Assembly: GCA_013812265.1 (NCBI GenBank) | Contig: JACCTQ010000066.1 | Coordinates: 1-6,607 of the forward strand | Length of the DNA stretch: 6,607 bases | Direction: 5' to 3' | Source of the DNA: Actinomycetota bacterium | GTDB taxonomy: Bacteria > Actinomycetota > Thermoleophilia > Gaiellales > Gaiellaceae | Shown here: one piece after another, positions 1 through 5,495 of the stretch | Layout: every line of letters starts with the position of its first letter | Numbering within the stretch: the stretch's first letter is position 1 | Program-made: the position numbers and the translations under genes | Notes under the pieces: model-generated | Told to the model about the DNA's origin: nothing | Database searches by the model: none | What the model saw: the letters and a program-made list of their open reading frames with translations, nothing else

Positions 1-34
1 ACATCGCGGCGGCCATAGTAGCGGTGTCTGGTCC

Positions 35-394
35 TCAGCTTCTCGGGATCCCGCCGCCCTCGAGAGGCAGGCCGGCTTCCACCCAGTCGCGCTTACCGCC
101 GGCGTACTGGCTGACGTTCGCGTACCCGAGTTCCGCCAGCCGCTTCGCCGCGAGAATTGAAGCGTCGCATGTCTCGCTGCTGCAGTAGACGACGACCTGA
201 GTGGTGCGATCGGGGATCAACCTCTCAGCCAGCTCGTCGACGCGTTCGGGCGGCATGTTCACCGCGTGGGGAAGATGTGAGACGGCAAAGCTCATCGGCG
301 ACAGCGCATCGACGATGACGGCCGTGCCGTCCGCCACGCTCGCCTGAACCTCCTGCCGGGCGATCTGCCGTATCGAGGCCGGTTCGAGAATCAC
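35..394 (-). CDS. Single-domain rhodanese-like sulfurtransferase
   Basis: Encodes a 119-residue cytoplasmic protein with one rhodanese domain, the usual size for single-domain members, which carry sulfane sulfur on an active-site cysteine and pass it to thiols or cyanide. The active-site loop is visible as CSSETC, residues 71-76, preceded by the hydrophobic strand QVVVY; Cys71 should be the persulfide-bearing residue. The segment SHLPHAVNMP (39-48) matches the GHIPGAxNIP block, and the C-terminal YAGGKRDWVEAGLPL (97-111) matches the family's closing GGxxxWxxxGxP block. The Asp-Val-Arg expected after the first strand reads Asp-Ala-Leu (29-31), a substitution common in divergent members. The start is GTG at 394, with GGAGAG at 402-407 as ribosome binding site. 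A stop codon lies upstream in frame at 515-517 and I saw no other ATG, GTG or TTG between. The physiological substrate cannot be read from sequence. The same-strand GNAT gene lies 217 bp upstream. Confidence 0.88.
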   Translation of the reverse strand: MILEPASIRQIARQEVQASVADGTAVIVDALSPMSFAVSHLPHAVNMPPERVDELAERLIPDRTTQVVVYCSSETCDASILAAKRLAELGYANVSQYAGGKRDWVEAGLPLEGGGIPRS

Positions 395-401
395 GTCCCC
401 G

Positions 402-407
402 CTCTCC
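402..407 (-). promoter_or_regulatory. Ribosome binding site of the rhodanese gene
   Basis: On the minus strand this reads GGAGAG; its GGAG core (404-407) lies 9 bases upstream of the GTG start at 394. It is one of the few recognisable Shine-Dalgarno sites in the window and fixes the rhodanese start. The rest of the 395-611 gap holds no credible gene. A possible stem (407-413 with 462-468) and a weak TATGGT -10-like box (473-478, minus strand) without a matching -35 are all I can see there. Confidence 0.5.
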
Positions 408-611
408 AGGTGGATGACGACCCGGGACTCGCTCGCGAGACTGCGCGCCTTGCTCGTGTCCCCACCCGGCGGACCATACTGAAGGCTTGCGAGGCGACCA
501 CCGAGGTTTGCGGGCTACAGTTGGAAGAGCGCTCGTGCGGGCGCCGGCTGTTACGCCTTCGAGATCGACGGAACTTCGTTCAGCCGCACGATCGTATCTG
601 CGCCGACGGCT

Positions 612-1214
612 CTAGCAGGACAACCCGAGCAAGCCGCCGCTCCCATCGCCGCCTGCCGCTCTTGACCAGCCCGGCGTCGAGCCAGGATTCCTCACCGACA
701 GATCCTGCCAGTACTCGACACCCGGCACGGCGCGGTCGAAGCCGACCGCTTCGTACGCGCGGCGGGCGGGAATGTGCGCATCATCCAAGCCGGTGTCGAC
801 GTGGGCGAAGCGGAGTCCCTGTGTGCGGAAATGCTCCACGACGTGGCGGTACATGAACGTGGCCCAGCCTTCCCCCGCCCGACTCGGATGCACGCCGTTG
901 TTGTCGATGTGCCCGTACTGCTTTTCCGGGACGAGCCAGAAGGACACGTATCCGAGAACATCGCCGTCCTCGTCGAGCACCCAGAGCCAGTCGGGGTGCT
1001 CGACGTAGAGGTCGCGGTTCTGGCGGATTTTCCGCTCCTCCCACGTGAGCTCAGGTCGATGGCGGATCGCTTGGTAGCAGTCTTCGCCCAGCATGCTGAC
1101 GTAGCTCTCCTGGATCGGTCGATAGCAGATGACCGTGAGCGCGTCCACTGCGGGGAGGTCCGACTCCGCGGCAGCGCGCAAGATCACCCCGCCGCGTCTG
1201 GCGACGACGGCCAC
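612..1214 (-). CDS. GNAT family N-acetyltransferase
   Basis: Encodes a protein of up to 200 residues with a single GCN5-related acetyltransferase fold, which transfers an acetyl group from acetyl-CoA to an amine; the acceptor is unknown. Visible parts are the first strand and helix (ILRAAAESDLPAVDAL, from residue 11), the central strands WLWVLDEDGDVLGYVSFWL (77-94), motif A with the acetyl-CoA pyrophosphate loop NNGVHPSRAGEGWA (105-118, glycines 114 and 116), and motif B with HVDTGLDDAHIPARRAYEAVGFDR (138-161). The Gln/Arg that normally opens the CoA loop is shifted by one position, a mild variation. After the last strand (VEYWQDL, 166-172) the protein runs on into a Gly/Ser-rich tail of about 25 residues with no recognisable fold. 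The start is uncertain: GTG at 1214 or GTG at 1187, the latter just before the first strand. Neither has a good ribosome binding site. The gene diverges from the VOC gene at 1250. Confidence 0.88.
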   Translation of the reverse strand: MAVVARRGGVILRAAAESDLPAVDALTVICYRPIQESYVSMLGEDCYQAIRHRPELTWEERKIRQNRDLYVEHPDWLWVLDEDGDVLGYVSFWLVPEKQYGHIDNNGVHPSRAGEGWATFMYRHVVEHFRTQGLRFAHVDTGLDDAHIPARRAYEAVGFDRAVPGVEYWQDLSVRNPGSTPGWSRAAGGDGSGGLLGLSC

Positions 1215-1245
1215 GCCTAACAGGCTGGCAAGATCTCTCGCACTC

Positions 1246-1275
1246 TTGGATGGTAAACGCGTTGTGGGGTAGCGT
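1246..1275 (+). promoter_or_regulatory. Possible promoter of the VOC/CxxC gene pair
   Basis: A TTGGAT hexamer (1246-1251) and a TAGCGT hexamer (1270-1275) are 18 bp apart, a plausible sigma-70-like -35/-10 arrangement in the divergent region between the GNAT and VOC genes. Transcription would begin near 1281-1283, which coincides with an in-frame TTG at 1283. That would imply a leaderless message and would rule out the ATG at 1250. Both boxes are imperfect, so this is a weak call. Confidence 0.25.
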
Positions 1276-1663
1276 ACGGCCGTTGACTGCGACGCTTGCC
1301 GCGATCGGGATCGTCACCGACGACATGCCCGAGTCGGTTCGCTTCTACCGGACCCTGGGACTCGAAGTCCCGGATCCGGACGGCGATCACCACGACGTTG
1401 TCCTGCCCGGTGGCCTGCGACTGATGTGGGACACCACAAAGTTGATCCGCGAGATCGACCCCGAGTGGAAGAAGCCGGTGGGACAGGGGATCGCGCTCGC
1501 GTTCGAGTGCGTCGACGCGGCAGATGTCGACACGGTGTTCGGCCGTTTGGCCGAAGCCGGCTTCCGAGCGAAGAAGGAACCCTGGGACGCGTTCTGGGGC
1601 CAGCGGTACGCGCAGGTTTACGACCCGGATGGCTACGCCGTGGATCTTTTCGCTCCGCTCTAG
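1250..1663 (+). CDS. VOC (glyoxalase/bleomycin-resistance fold) protein
   Basis: Encodes up to 137 residues forming one vicinal-oxygen-chelate module, the beta-alpha-beta-beta-beta repeat shared by glyoxalase I, bleomycin-binding proteins and extradiol dioxygenases. The first strand and helix are AAIGIVTDDMPESVRFYRTLGLEVP (17-41), and the closing block is GQRYAQVYDPDGYAVDLFAPL (117-137), which ends like typical family members. The first-strand metal position (IGIVTDD) has no histidine, and the C-terminal Glu ligand is replaced in the VDLF stretch. A metal enzyme is therefore doubtful; a hydrophobic-ligand-binding or sequestering role is as likely. The ATG at 1250 has no clear ribosome binding site. 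The TTG at 1283 would begin directly before the first strand and fits the weak promoter just upstream. The TAG stop shares its last base with the GTG start of the next gene, so the two are probably co-translated. Substrate unknown. Confidence 0.85.
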   Translation: MVNALWGSVRPLTATLAAIGIVTDDMPESVRFYRTLGLEVPDPDGDHHDVVLPGGLRLMWDTTKLIREIDPEWKKPVGQGIALAFECVDAADVDTVFGRLAEAGFRAKKEPWDAFWGQRYAQVYDPDGYAVDLFAPL

Positions 1664-2055
1664 TGGTCGTCCGGAAGCTGACGGGCATCTGCAATGCGCG
1701 CGGGTCGTTCAGCGGCGAGCTCGCCAACGCTCTCGGCAAGATTCTCGGTCGGACACACTGCGGCCTCTGCGATGTGACCCACGGACTACGCTTTCGGGAG
1801 CGCCCCGATTGGCGTTGGCAGAAGGCTCTGCTTCCCGTTCCGTTCGACGTCGTGCACATCGCGCGGTCACCCGAGTTGGTCGCGGTGTGCCCTGAAGCGC
1901 CGTGCATCGCCGCAGAGACGGAGCTCGGCCTCGTGTCGCTCCTTAGCCCTGATGAGATCGACGCCTGCCAAGGACAGCCGGCCGCTCTCCTGGCCGCGGT
2001 TCAGGATGCGGTGCGCGTCCGCACGCTGCAGCTGCCACCGAGCGAAGCTGCGTAG
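1663..2055 (+). CDS. Uncharacterised CxxC/His protein, translationally coupled to the VOC gene
   Basis: Encodes 130 residues from a GTG whose first base is the last base of the upstream TAG stop, so it most likely depends on termination-reinitiation; no ribosome binding site is visible. The frame stays open upstream inside the VOC gene, but only this start gives a protein beginning with the folded part. It opens with a beta strand (VVRKLTGICNARG), continues with a helix (SGELANALGKILGR) and then the block THCGLCDVTHG (31-41), in which His32, Cys33, Cys36 and His40 form a likely metal or thiol site. The pattern VPFDVVHIAR (59-68) and VSLLSPDEIDACQG (91-104) completes an alpha/beta-looking chain. 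Cys10, Cys76, Cys81 and Cys102 are further cysteines. I recall similar proteins with an HCxLCDITHG motif in actinobacteria annotated as hypothetical, but I know of no function. There is no signal peptide or membrane segment, so it is probably cytoplasmic. Confidence 0.75.
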   Translation: MVVRKLTGICNARGSFSGELANALGKILGRTHCGLCDVTHGLRFRERPDWRWQKALLPVPFDVVHIARSPELVAVCPEAPCIAAETELGLVSLLSPDEIDACQGQPAALLAAVQDAVRVRTLQLPPSEAA

Positions 2056-2134
2056 CGCCACGGGGTCACGCTCGAAGAGGCTGCAGCTGACCACGCAATC
2101 ACGGCATGCCGCTCGAGGCGGGCGACGGACAGTG

Positions 2135-2165
2135 CCGGGAGCAGCCAGCCGCTGGAGCCACCCGG
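2135..2165. terminator. Hairpin in a convergent gap, possible bidirectional terminator
   Basis: CCGGG (2135-2139) pairs with CCCGG (2161-2165), and inside it CCAGC (2145-2149) mirrors GCTGG (2151-2155), separated by symmetric 5-base internal loops. It lies in the 152-bp gap between the converging CxxC-protein and MFS genes, where a terminator is expected. No T-run follows on either strand, so it is not a classical intrinsic terminator. A perfect 10-bp palindrome, CGGCATGCCG, sits at 2102-2111. Confidence 0.3.
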
Positions 2166-2207
2166 AACGTCGGCGGTTACGCGAACACGCGGTGCAGCGG
2201 TTGCGCG

Positions 2208-3638
2208 TCACGGTTCCGCCAGGCGACTGAGACCTACGTCTGCCGCTTCCCGCTGCCCGCGCGGCGCCCTCGTCCCGATCGAGAGCGCGATCAAGGATGC
2301 GGCGAGAGCCGCGACGGCGCTCAGCCAGAAGGCCGTCGTGAACGCCGACTCGGACGGCGAAGAGGTCTCGCCAATCGTCTGGGCCGTGAGGAGAGCCGCG
2401 CCGAGCTGACCGCCGACGACCGCCCCGATCATGCGAACGACGGTGTTCATCCCCGTCGCAACTCCCATCTCGATCTGCCGCACGTTCTCGGAGATGAGCG
2501 CCACCATCGCAGCGAAGGCGAGCCCCACTCCGGCGCCGAGAGCACCGCTCGCCACGACCACGTGCCAGGCCTCATCGTGTGCCTCAGCGAGCAGGAGGGC
2601 GGCGAAGGTCACGATCAGCATCCCGCCCGCGAGCGGCCACTTGGACCCGAATCGCCGGCCGATGACGCCGGCGGCGGGGCCTGAGAACAGCATCGCCACC
2701 GAGCTGGGGAGGAGGAAGAGTCCCGCCTCGGTGGCGCTCGCTCCGAAGCCGTAACCGCGTGACGTCGGCGCCTGCACGAACGCGGGCACGAGCACGAAGC
2801 AGCTGAACAGCGCAAAGCCGGAGATCATGGTCGTCACGTTGGTCAGGAGCACGGGGCGATGTGCGAGCATCCGCATGTCCACCATGGGGGAGGCAGAGCG
2901 AGCCTCGACGAGGCCCCAGGCCGCGAACAACCCACCCGATGCGGCCGCCAGCCCGAGTACCGACGACGACGTCCAGCCCCAGTGCTCGCCTTCGGTCAGA
3001 GAGATCATCAGCGTGACGAGTGCGGCCGACAGGAGCAGCGCGCCGGGAACGTCGACCCGCGAGGGCGAACGAACGGGCGACTCGGGCACGAAACGGTGGA
3101 CGAGCACGATCGAGAGGGCCACGGCGATCGAGCCGAGAATGAACAGCCAGCGCCAGGAGAAGTGGTCGACGATCACCCCGGACAGGACGATCCCGAACCC
3201 GCCGCCGACCCCGAACACCGCCGACAGCAAACCGAACCCGACCTTGACGCGCTCGGGCGGAAGCTCGTCGCGGATGATGGCGAAGCTGAGCGGGAAGAGC
3301 GCGCCGCCCGCGCCCGAGAGCGCCCGAAAGCCGATCAGCGACCAGATGTCCCAGGCGGCGGCCGCTCCGATCGACCCGGCGAGGAAGAGCGACAACGTCA
3401 CGAGCAGCATGCGCTCCTTCCCGTACTGATCCCCGAGCCGCCCGAAGATCGGCGTGGTGACCGCGGCCGAGACGAGGAAGGCGGTCAGGACCCAGGTCGT
3501 CCAGGCCGTGCTCGCTCCCAGCTCGCGCTGGAACGTCGTCAGCGCCGGAAAGACCATCGTCTGCTGAAGCGCGAACGCCGTGCCGGCGAAGGTGAGGATG
3601 CCGAGCGTGAGGTTGTGATGCGGCCGGCCGGTCTCCAC
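2208..3638 (-). CDS. MFS multidrug exporter, DHA2-like (14-helix type)
   Basis: Encodes a 476-residue inner-membrane protein, the usual length for the drug:proton antiporter family with 14 transmembrane helices; hydrophobic segments run from about residue 11 to 455 and are compatible with that count. Motif A is clear at GRLGDQYGKERML (66-78), in the loop after helix 2. An Arg followed by a Gly-rich run at RALSGAGGALFP (105-116) fits motif B in helix 4. Motif C, the antiporter signature, is recognisable in the glycine-rich helix 5 (134-157), with HFSWRWLFILG (159-169) typical of this subfamily. GMNTVVRMIGAVVGGQLGA (396-414) is a further hallmark of the C-terminal half. Drug specificity cannot be predicted. 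The start is GTG at 3638; an in-frame TAG lies only four codons upstream (3648-3650), so no longer form is possible, and the ribosome binding site is poor. It diverges from the YqgE gene. No regulator gene is adjacent. Confidence 0.93.
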   Translation of the reverse strand: METGRPHHNLTLGILTFAGTAFALQQTMVFPALTTFQRELGASTAWTTWVLTAFLVSAAVTTPIFGRLGDQYGKERMLLVTLSLFLAGSIGAAAAWDIWSLIGFRALSGAGGALFPLSFAIIRDELPPERVKVGFGLLSAVFGVGGGFGIVLSGVIVDHFSWRWLFILGSIAVALSIVLVHRFVPESPVRSPSRVDVPGALLLSAALVTLMISLTEGEHWGWTSSSVLGLAAASGGLFAAWGLVEARSASPMVDMRMLAHRPVLLTNVTTMISGFALFSCFVLVPAFVQAPTSRGYGFGASATEAGLFLLPSSVAMLFSGPAAGVIGRRFGSKWPLAGGMLIVTFAALLLAEAHDEAWHVVVASGALGAGVGLAFAAMVALISENVRQIEMGVATGMNTVVRMIGAVVGGQLGAALLTAQTIGETSSPSESAFTTAFWLSAVAALAASLIALSIGTRAPRGQREAADVGLSRLAEP

Positions 3639-3755
3639 TTTCGGAGACTAACGACGTGGTCTGGGCCGCTTTCCAACGCCAGGGTTCGCCCGCGTAGCGC
3701 TCACGTGCGCGAGTAGGTTGTGCTTCGGGGCGAGGCTGTCGTCCAGAATGCTGTC

Positions 3756-4307
3756 GTGACCTCGCTCTCGCTCCGGGGACAGCTCCTGATCGCAGGCCCC
3801 ACGCTGCTCGACCCGAACTTTCTTCGCACGGTGATCCTGCTCGGTGAGCATTCCGGGGACGGCGCGATGGGGGTGATTCTCAACCGTCCGTCCGAGACGC
3901 CCGTGGCCGAGGCCGTGCCAGGTCTCGCGGAGGTCGCCGCCGACGAAGCTCTCCTTCACATCGGGGGGCCGGTACAGCCCGCGGCCGTGACGGCTCTGGT
4001 CGACTTCCACAATCCGGAGGAGGCGGCGACCATCGTCTTCGGGACGATCGGGTTCGCCCAGGGCGACGCGGACACCTCCCTGCTCGCCGCCGCGACAAGG
4101 CGCGCCCGGATCTTCGCCGGCTACGCGGGCTGGTCGCCCGGCCAGCTTGACGCCGAGGTGGAGCAGGGCGATTGGATCCTCGCCTCACCGCAGCCGGACG
4201 ACGTCTTTTCCGACGAGGGCTTCGGCCTCTGGGCATCGGTTCTCCGCCGTCAGGGCGGCCGCTTCGCGCTTCTGGCGAGGATGCCGCTCGACCCCTCCAT
4301 GAACTGA
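3756..4307 (+). CDS. yqgE: YqgE/AlgH family protein (UPF0301, DUF179)
   Basis: Encodes about 183 residues, matching the usual 180-190 of this widely conserved bacterial family. The conserved blocks appear in order: SLRGQLLIAGPTLLDPNF (5-22), VILLGEHSGDGAMGVILNRPS (26-46), HIGGPVQ (68-74) and the strongest signature, IFAGYAGWSPGQLDAEVEQGDW (119-140). The biochemical role is not established; a Pseudomonas member, AlgH, was named from alginate regulation, and structures show a compact cytoplasmic alpha/beta fold. The GTG at 3756 places the start just before the first strand. A longer form from GTG at 3720 is possible (195 residues; in-frame TAG at 3714-3716), but TAGGTT at 3714-3719 resembles a -10 box, which would put 3720 outside the message. 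Neither start has a clear ribosome binding site. The dioxygenase gene begins 38 bp downstream on the same strand; I see no functional link between them. Confidence 0.93.
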   Translation: MTSLSLRGQLLIAGPTLLDPNFLRTVILLGEHSGDGAMGVILNRPSETPVAEAVPGLAEVAADEALLHIGGPVQPAAVTALVDFHNPEEAATIVFGTIGFAQGDADTSLLAAATRRARIFAGYAGWSPGQLDAEVEQGDWILASPQPDDVFSDEGFGLWASVLRRQGGRFALLARMPLDPSMN

Positions 4308-4322
4308 CGGAAACATCCCGAG

Positions 4323-4342
4323 GTCTGCAATCGTTTGCAGAC
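4323..4342. promoter_or_regulatory. Perfect 8+8-bp palindrome, probable operator of the dioxygenase gene
   Basis: GTCTGCAA (4323-4330) and TTGCAGAC (4335-4342) are exact inverse complements separated by four bases, TCGT. The site ends three bases before the dioxygenase ATG at 4346. Its size suits a dimeric repressor of the MarR or TetR type; homologous mhqO genes in Bacillus are controlled by the MarR-type MhqR, although this sequence does not match my memory of the Bacillus operator. A very weak promoter (CTGACG 4304-4309, TGCAAT 4326-4331) would overlap it. Alternatively, as RNA, it would fold into an 8-bp hairpin directly before the start codon and could limit ribosome access. No regulator gene is adjacent. 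Confidence 0.5.
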
Positions 4343-4345
4343 GGG

Positions 4346-5272
4346 ATGAGGCTCAACGGCATCCATCACGTGACGGCCATCACCGGCGACGCCCCGGGGA
4401 ACGTGGACTTCTACGCGCGCGTACTCGGTCTTCGCCTCGTGAAGAAGACGGTGAACCAGGACGACCCATCCGTGTACCACCTCTTCTACGCGGATGACGG
4501 CGGCAGCGCGGGCTCGGACATCACGTTCTTCGAGTATCCCGGCGCGAGGCCGGGTCGCGCGGGCGCCGGGATGGTGCATCGGGTGGTGTATCGCCTCGGG
4601 TCGGACGATGCTCTCGACTTCTGGGCCGGCCGGCTCGAGGCCGAGGGAATCGACGTGCAACGAAACGGCGGCCAACTTCGGTTCGCAGATCCCGAAGGAC
4701 TGGGGCTGCAGCTGAGGGTCGTCCGCACCGACGACGAGCCGCTCGTTGCGGATCATCCCGAGATTCCGCGCGAGCTCGCTCTGCAGGGTTTCGATGCGGT
4801 GTGCGCGTATGCCGACGATCCCGAGCAGAGCCGCCCGCTACTCGAGGACACCCTCGGGTTCGGGGCCGCGGGTGCTTCCTCATGGAAGATTCGCGGCGAG
4901 ACCCGCGGGTCGGTCTACATGTACGACGAGGCCCCGCCGGACCAGGGTGTTCCGGGGGCGGGAACCGTTCATCACGTCGCGTGGTCCTCGCGGATGGACG
5001 AGCACGACGCGTGGCGGAGTCGTGTTGCCGAGGCCGGCGTCCAGGTGACGCCCGTGATCGACCGCTTCTACTTTCGCTCCATCTACCTCCGCGAGCCGAG
5101 CGGTGTTCTGTTTGAGATTGCCACCATGGGACCCGGCTTCGCCACCGACGAGCCGCTCGAGCACCTCGGCGAGCGCCTGTCACTGCCGCCCAACTTCGAG
5201 CATCTGCGTGACCAGGTCGAGCGCTCGCTGACGCCCCTGCCCGACCCGCGGGCGCCTCGCGTTACGCAGTAG
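4346..5272 (+). CDS. VOC ring-cleaving (extradiol-type) dioxygenase, MhqO-like
   Basis: Encodes 308 residues, the standard length for the two-domain VOC dioxygenases typified by Bacillus MhqO, linked there to hydroquinone and quinone resistance. The N-terminal module starts with GIHHVTAITGDAPGNVDFYARVLGLRLVKK and includes YHLFYADDGGSAGSDITFFEYPG (44-66). The C-terminal module includes GTVHHVAW (206-213) and the hallmark FYFRSIYLREPSGVLFEIATMGPGF (241-265). By analogy with extradiol enzymes the Fe(II) ligands should be His8, His210 and Glu257, all present, so the enzyme looks intact. It should insert O2 into a dihydroxylated aromatic ring in the cytoplasm; the exact substrate is unknown. The frame stays open upstream to 4172, but that overlaps the YqgE gene, and ATG at 4346 precedes the first strand. 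The ribosome binding site is weak, and the 20-bp palindrome sits just upstream. It is not an ArsI-type C-As lyase: it is twice as long and lacks the paired cysteines. Confidence 0.92.
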   Translation: MRLNGIHHVTAITGDAPGNVDFYARVLGLRLVKKTVNQDDPSVYHLFYADDGGSAGSDITFFEYPGARPGRAGAGMVHRVVYRLGSDDALDFWAGRLEAEGIDVQRNGGQLRFADPEGLGLQLRVVRTDDEPLVADHPEIPRELALQGFDAVCAYADDPEQSRPLLEDTLGFGAAGASSWKIRGETRGSVYMYDEAPPDQGVPGAGTVHHVAWSSRMDEHDAWRSRVAEAGVQVTPVIDRFYFRSIYLREPSGVLFEIATMGPGFATDEPLEHLGERLSLPPNFEHLRDQVERSLTPLPDPRAPRVTQ

Positions 5273-5297
5273 CGAACTCGGTTCGAAGTAGCGCTAC
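5273..5297. terminator. Two short palindromes after the dioxygenase stop, possible terminator
   Basis: Immediately after the TAG stop (5270-5272), CGAAC (5273-5277) and GTTCG (5281-5285) form a 5-bp hairpin with loop TCG. A perfect 10-bp palindrome, GTAGCGCTAC, follows at 5288-5297. There is no T-run. The position suits termination of the plus-strand unit, but the structures are small and the call is weak. Confidence 0.25.
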
Positions 5298-5329
5298 GGG
5301 ACCGGCCTGTGGACGAATCGTCACTGCCC

Positions 5330-5453
5330 CGTCACGGGGTCTGACCCCCGAGCGCCTGACGCTGCGCTGCGCCTCTGGGCCACGTGTGGAGCCACGGATA
5401 GGCAGGCGTCACCCGGAGCAGTCGCGCTCCATTCGGGGCCAGACCCCGTGACG
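5330..5453. repeat. 124-bp fold-back element with GGGGTCTGACCCC arms (REP/MITE-like)
   Basis: Terminal arms of 19 bp, CGTCACGGGGTCTGACCCC (5330-5348) and its inverse complement (5435-5453), match at 18 of 19 positions. Each arm is itself palindromic: GGGGTC-T-GACCCC is perfect in the left arm (5336-5348) and has one mismatch in the right. Further inside, GAGCGC (5350-5355) pairs with GCGCTC (5424-5429) and TGACGC (5357-5362) with GCGTCA (5406-5411), so the whole element can fold into one long hairpin. It contains no credible gene and has no visible target-site duplication. The form fits a REP-type or other non-autonomous repeat, possibly moved by a transposase encoded elsewhere. I recall GGGGTCAGACCCC-type palindromes as frequent intergenic repeats in environmental genomes, but copy number cannot be judged here. 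It may also terminate transcription from both sides, since it separates the convergent dioxygenase and arsM genes. Confidence 0.6.
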
Positions 5454-5454
5454 A

Positions 5455-5466
5455 AAGGCGCGCCTT
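5455..5466. terminator. 12-bp palindrome downstream of arsM
   Basis: AAGGCGCGCCTT (5455-5466) is a perfect palindrome followed by GTTT on the plus strand and directly adjoining the fold-back element. It lies 29 bases beyond the arsM stop. Stem capacity is only four or five pairs around a CG-rich loop, so it is at best a helper terminator. The stretch 5467-5495 shows nothing else. Confidence 0.2.
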
Positions 5467-5495
5467 GTTTCCACAGCGAGCCTGAAGGCGGCACC

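Noticed and set aside
410..856. Plus-strand frame of 148 codons over the GNAT 3' end and the 395-611 gap
   Set aside because: Arg/Ser-rich composition with no recognisable fold, and it lies antisense to the well-supported GNAT gene; typical chance frame in GC-rich DNA.
774..1220. Plus-strand frame of 148 codons antisense to GNAT
   Set aside because: The opposite frame encodes clear acetyltransferase motifs A and B; this one shows no domain.
2859..3716. Plus-strand frame of 285 codons antisense to the MFS gene
   Set aside because: Highly charged, Arg/Glu/Asp-rich, low-complexity product of the kind produced opposite hydrophobic transporter codons; the MFS motifs on the minus strand are decisive.
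4172..4345. N-terminal extension of the dioxygenase to an upstream ATG
   Set aside because: It would overlap the YqgE gene by more than 130 bases, adds an Arg-rich segment absent from the family, and the 308-residue form from 4346 matches the family length.
4346..5272. Possibility that the VOC dioxygenase next to arsM is the C-As lyase ArsI
   Set aside because: ArsI is about half this length and carries a vicinal cysteine pair; this protein has a single cysteine (Cys153), is convergent with arsM rather than co-transcribed, and matches the MhqO-type two-domain pattern.
5330..5453. Inverted repeats read as insertion-sequence ends
   Set aside because: Only 124 bp, no transposase frame inside and no target-site duplication; at most a non-autonomous element.
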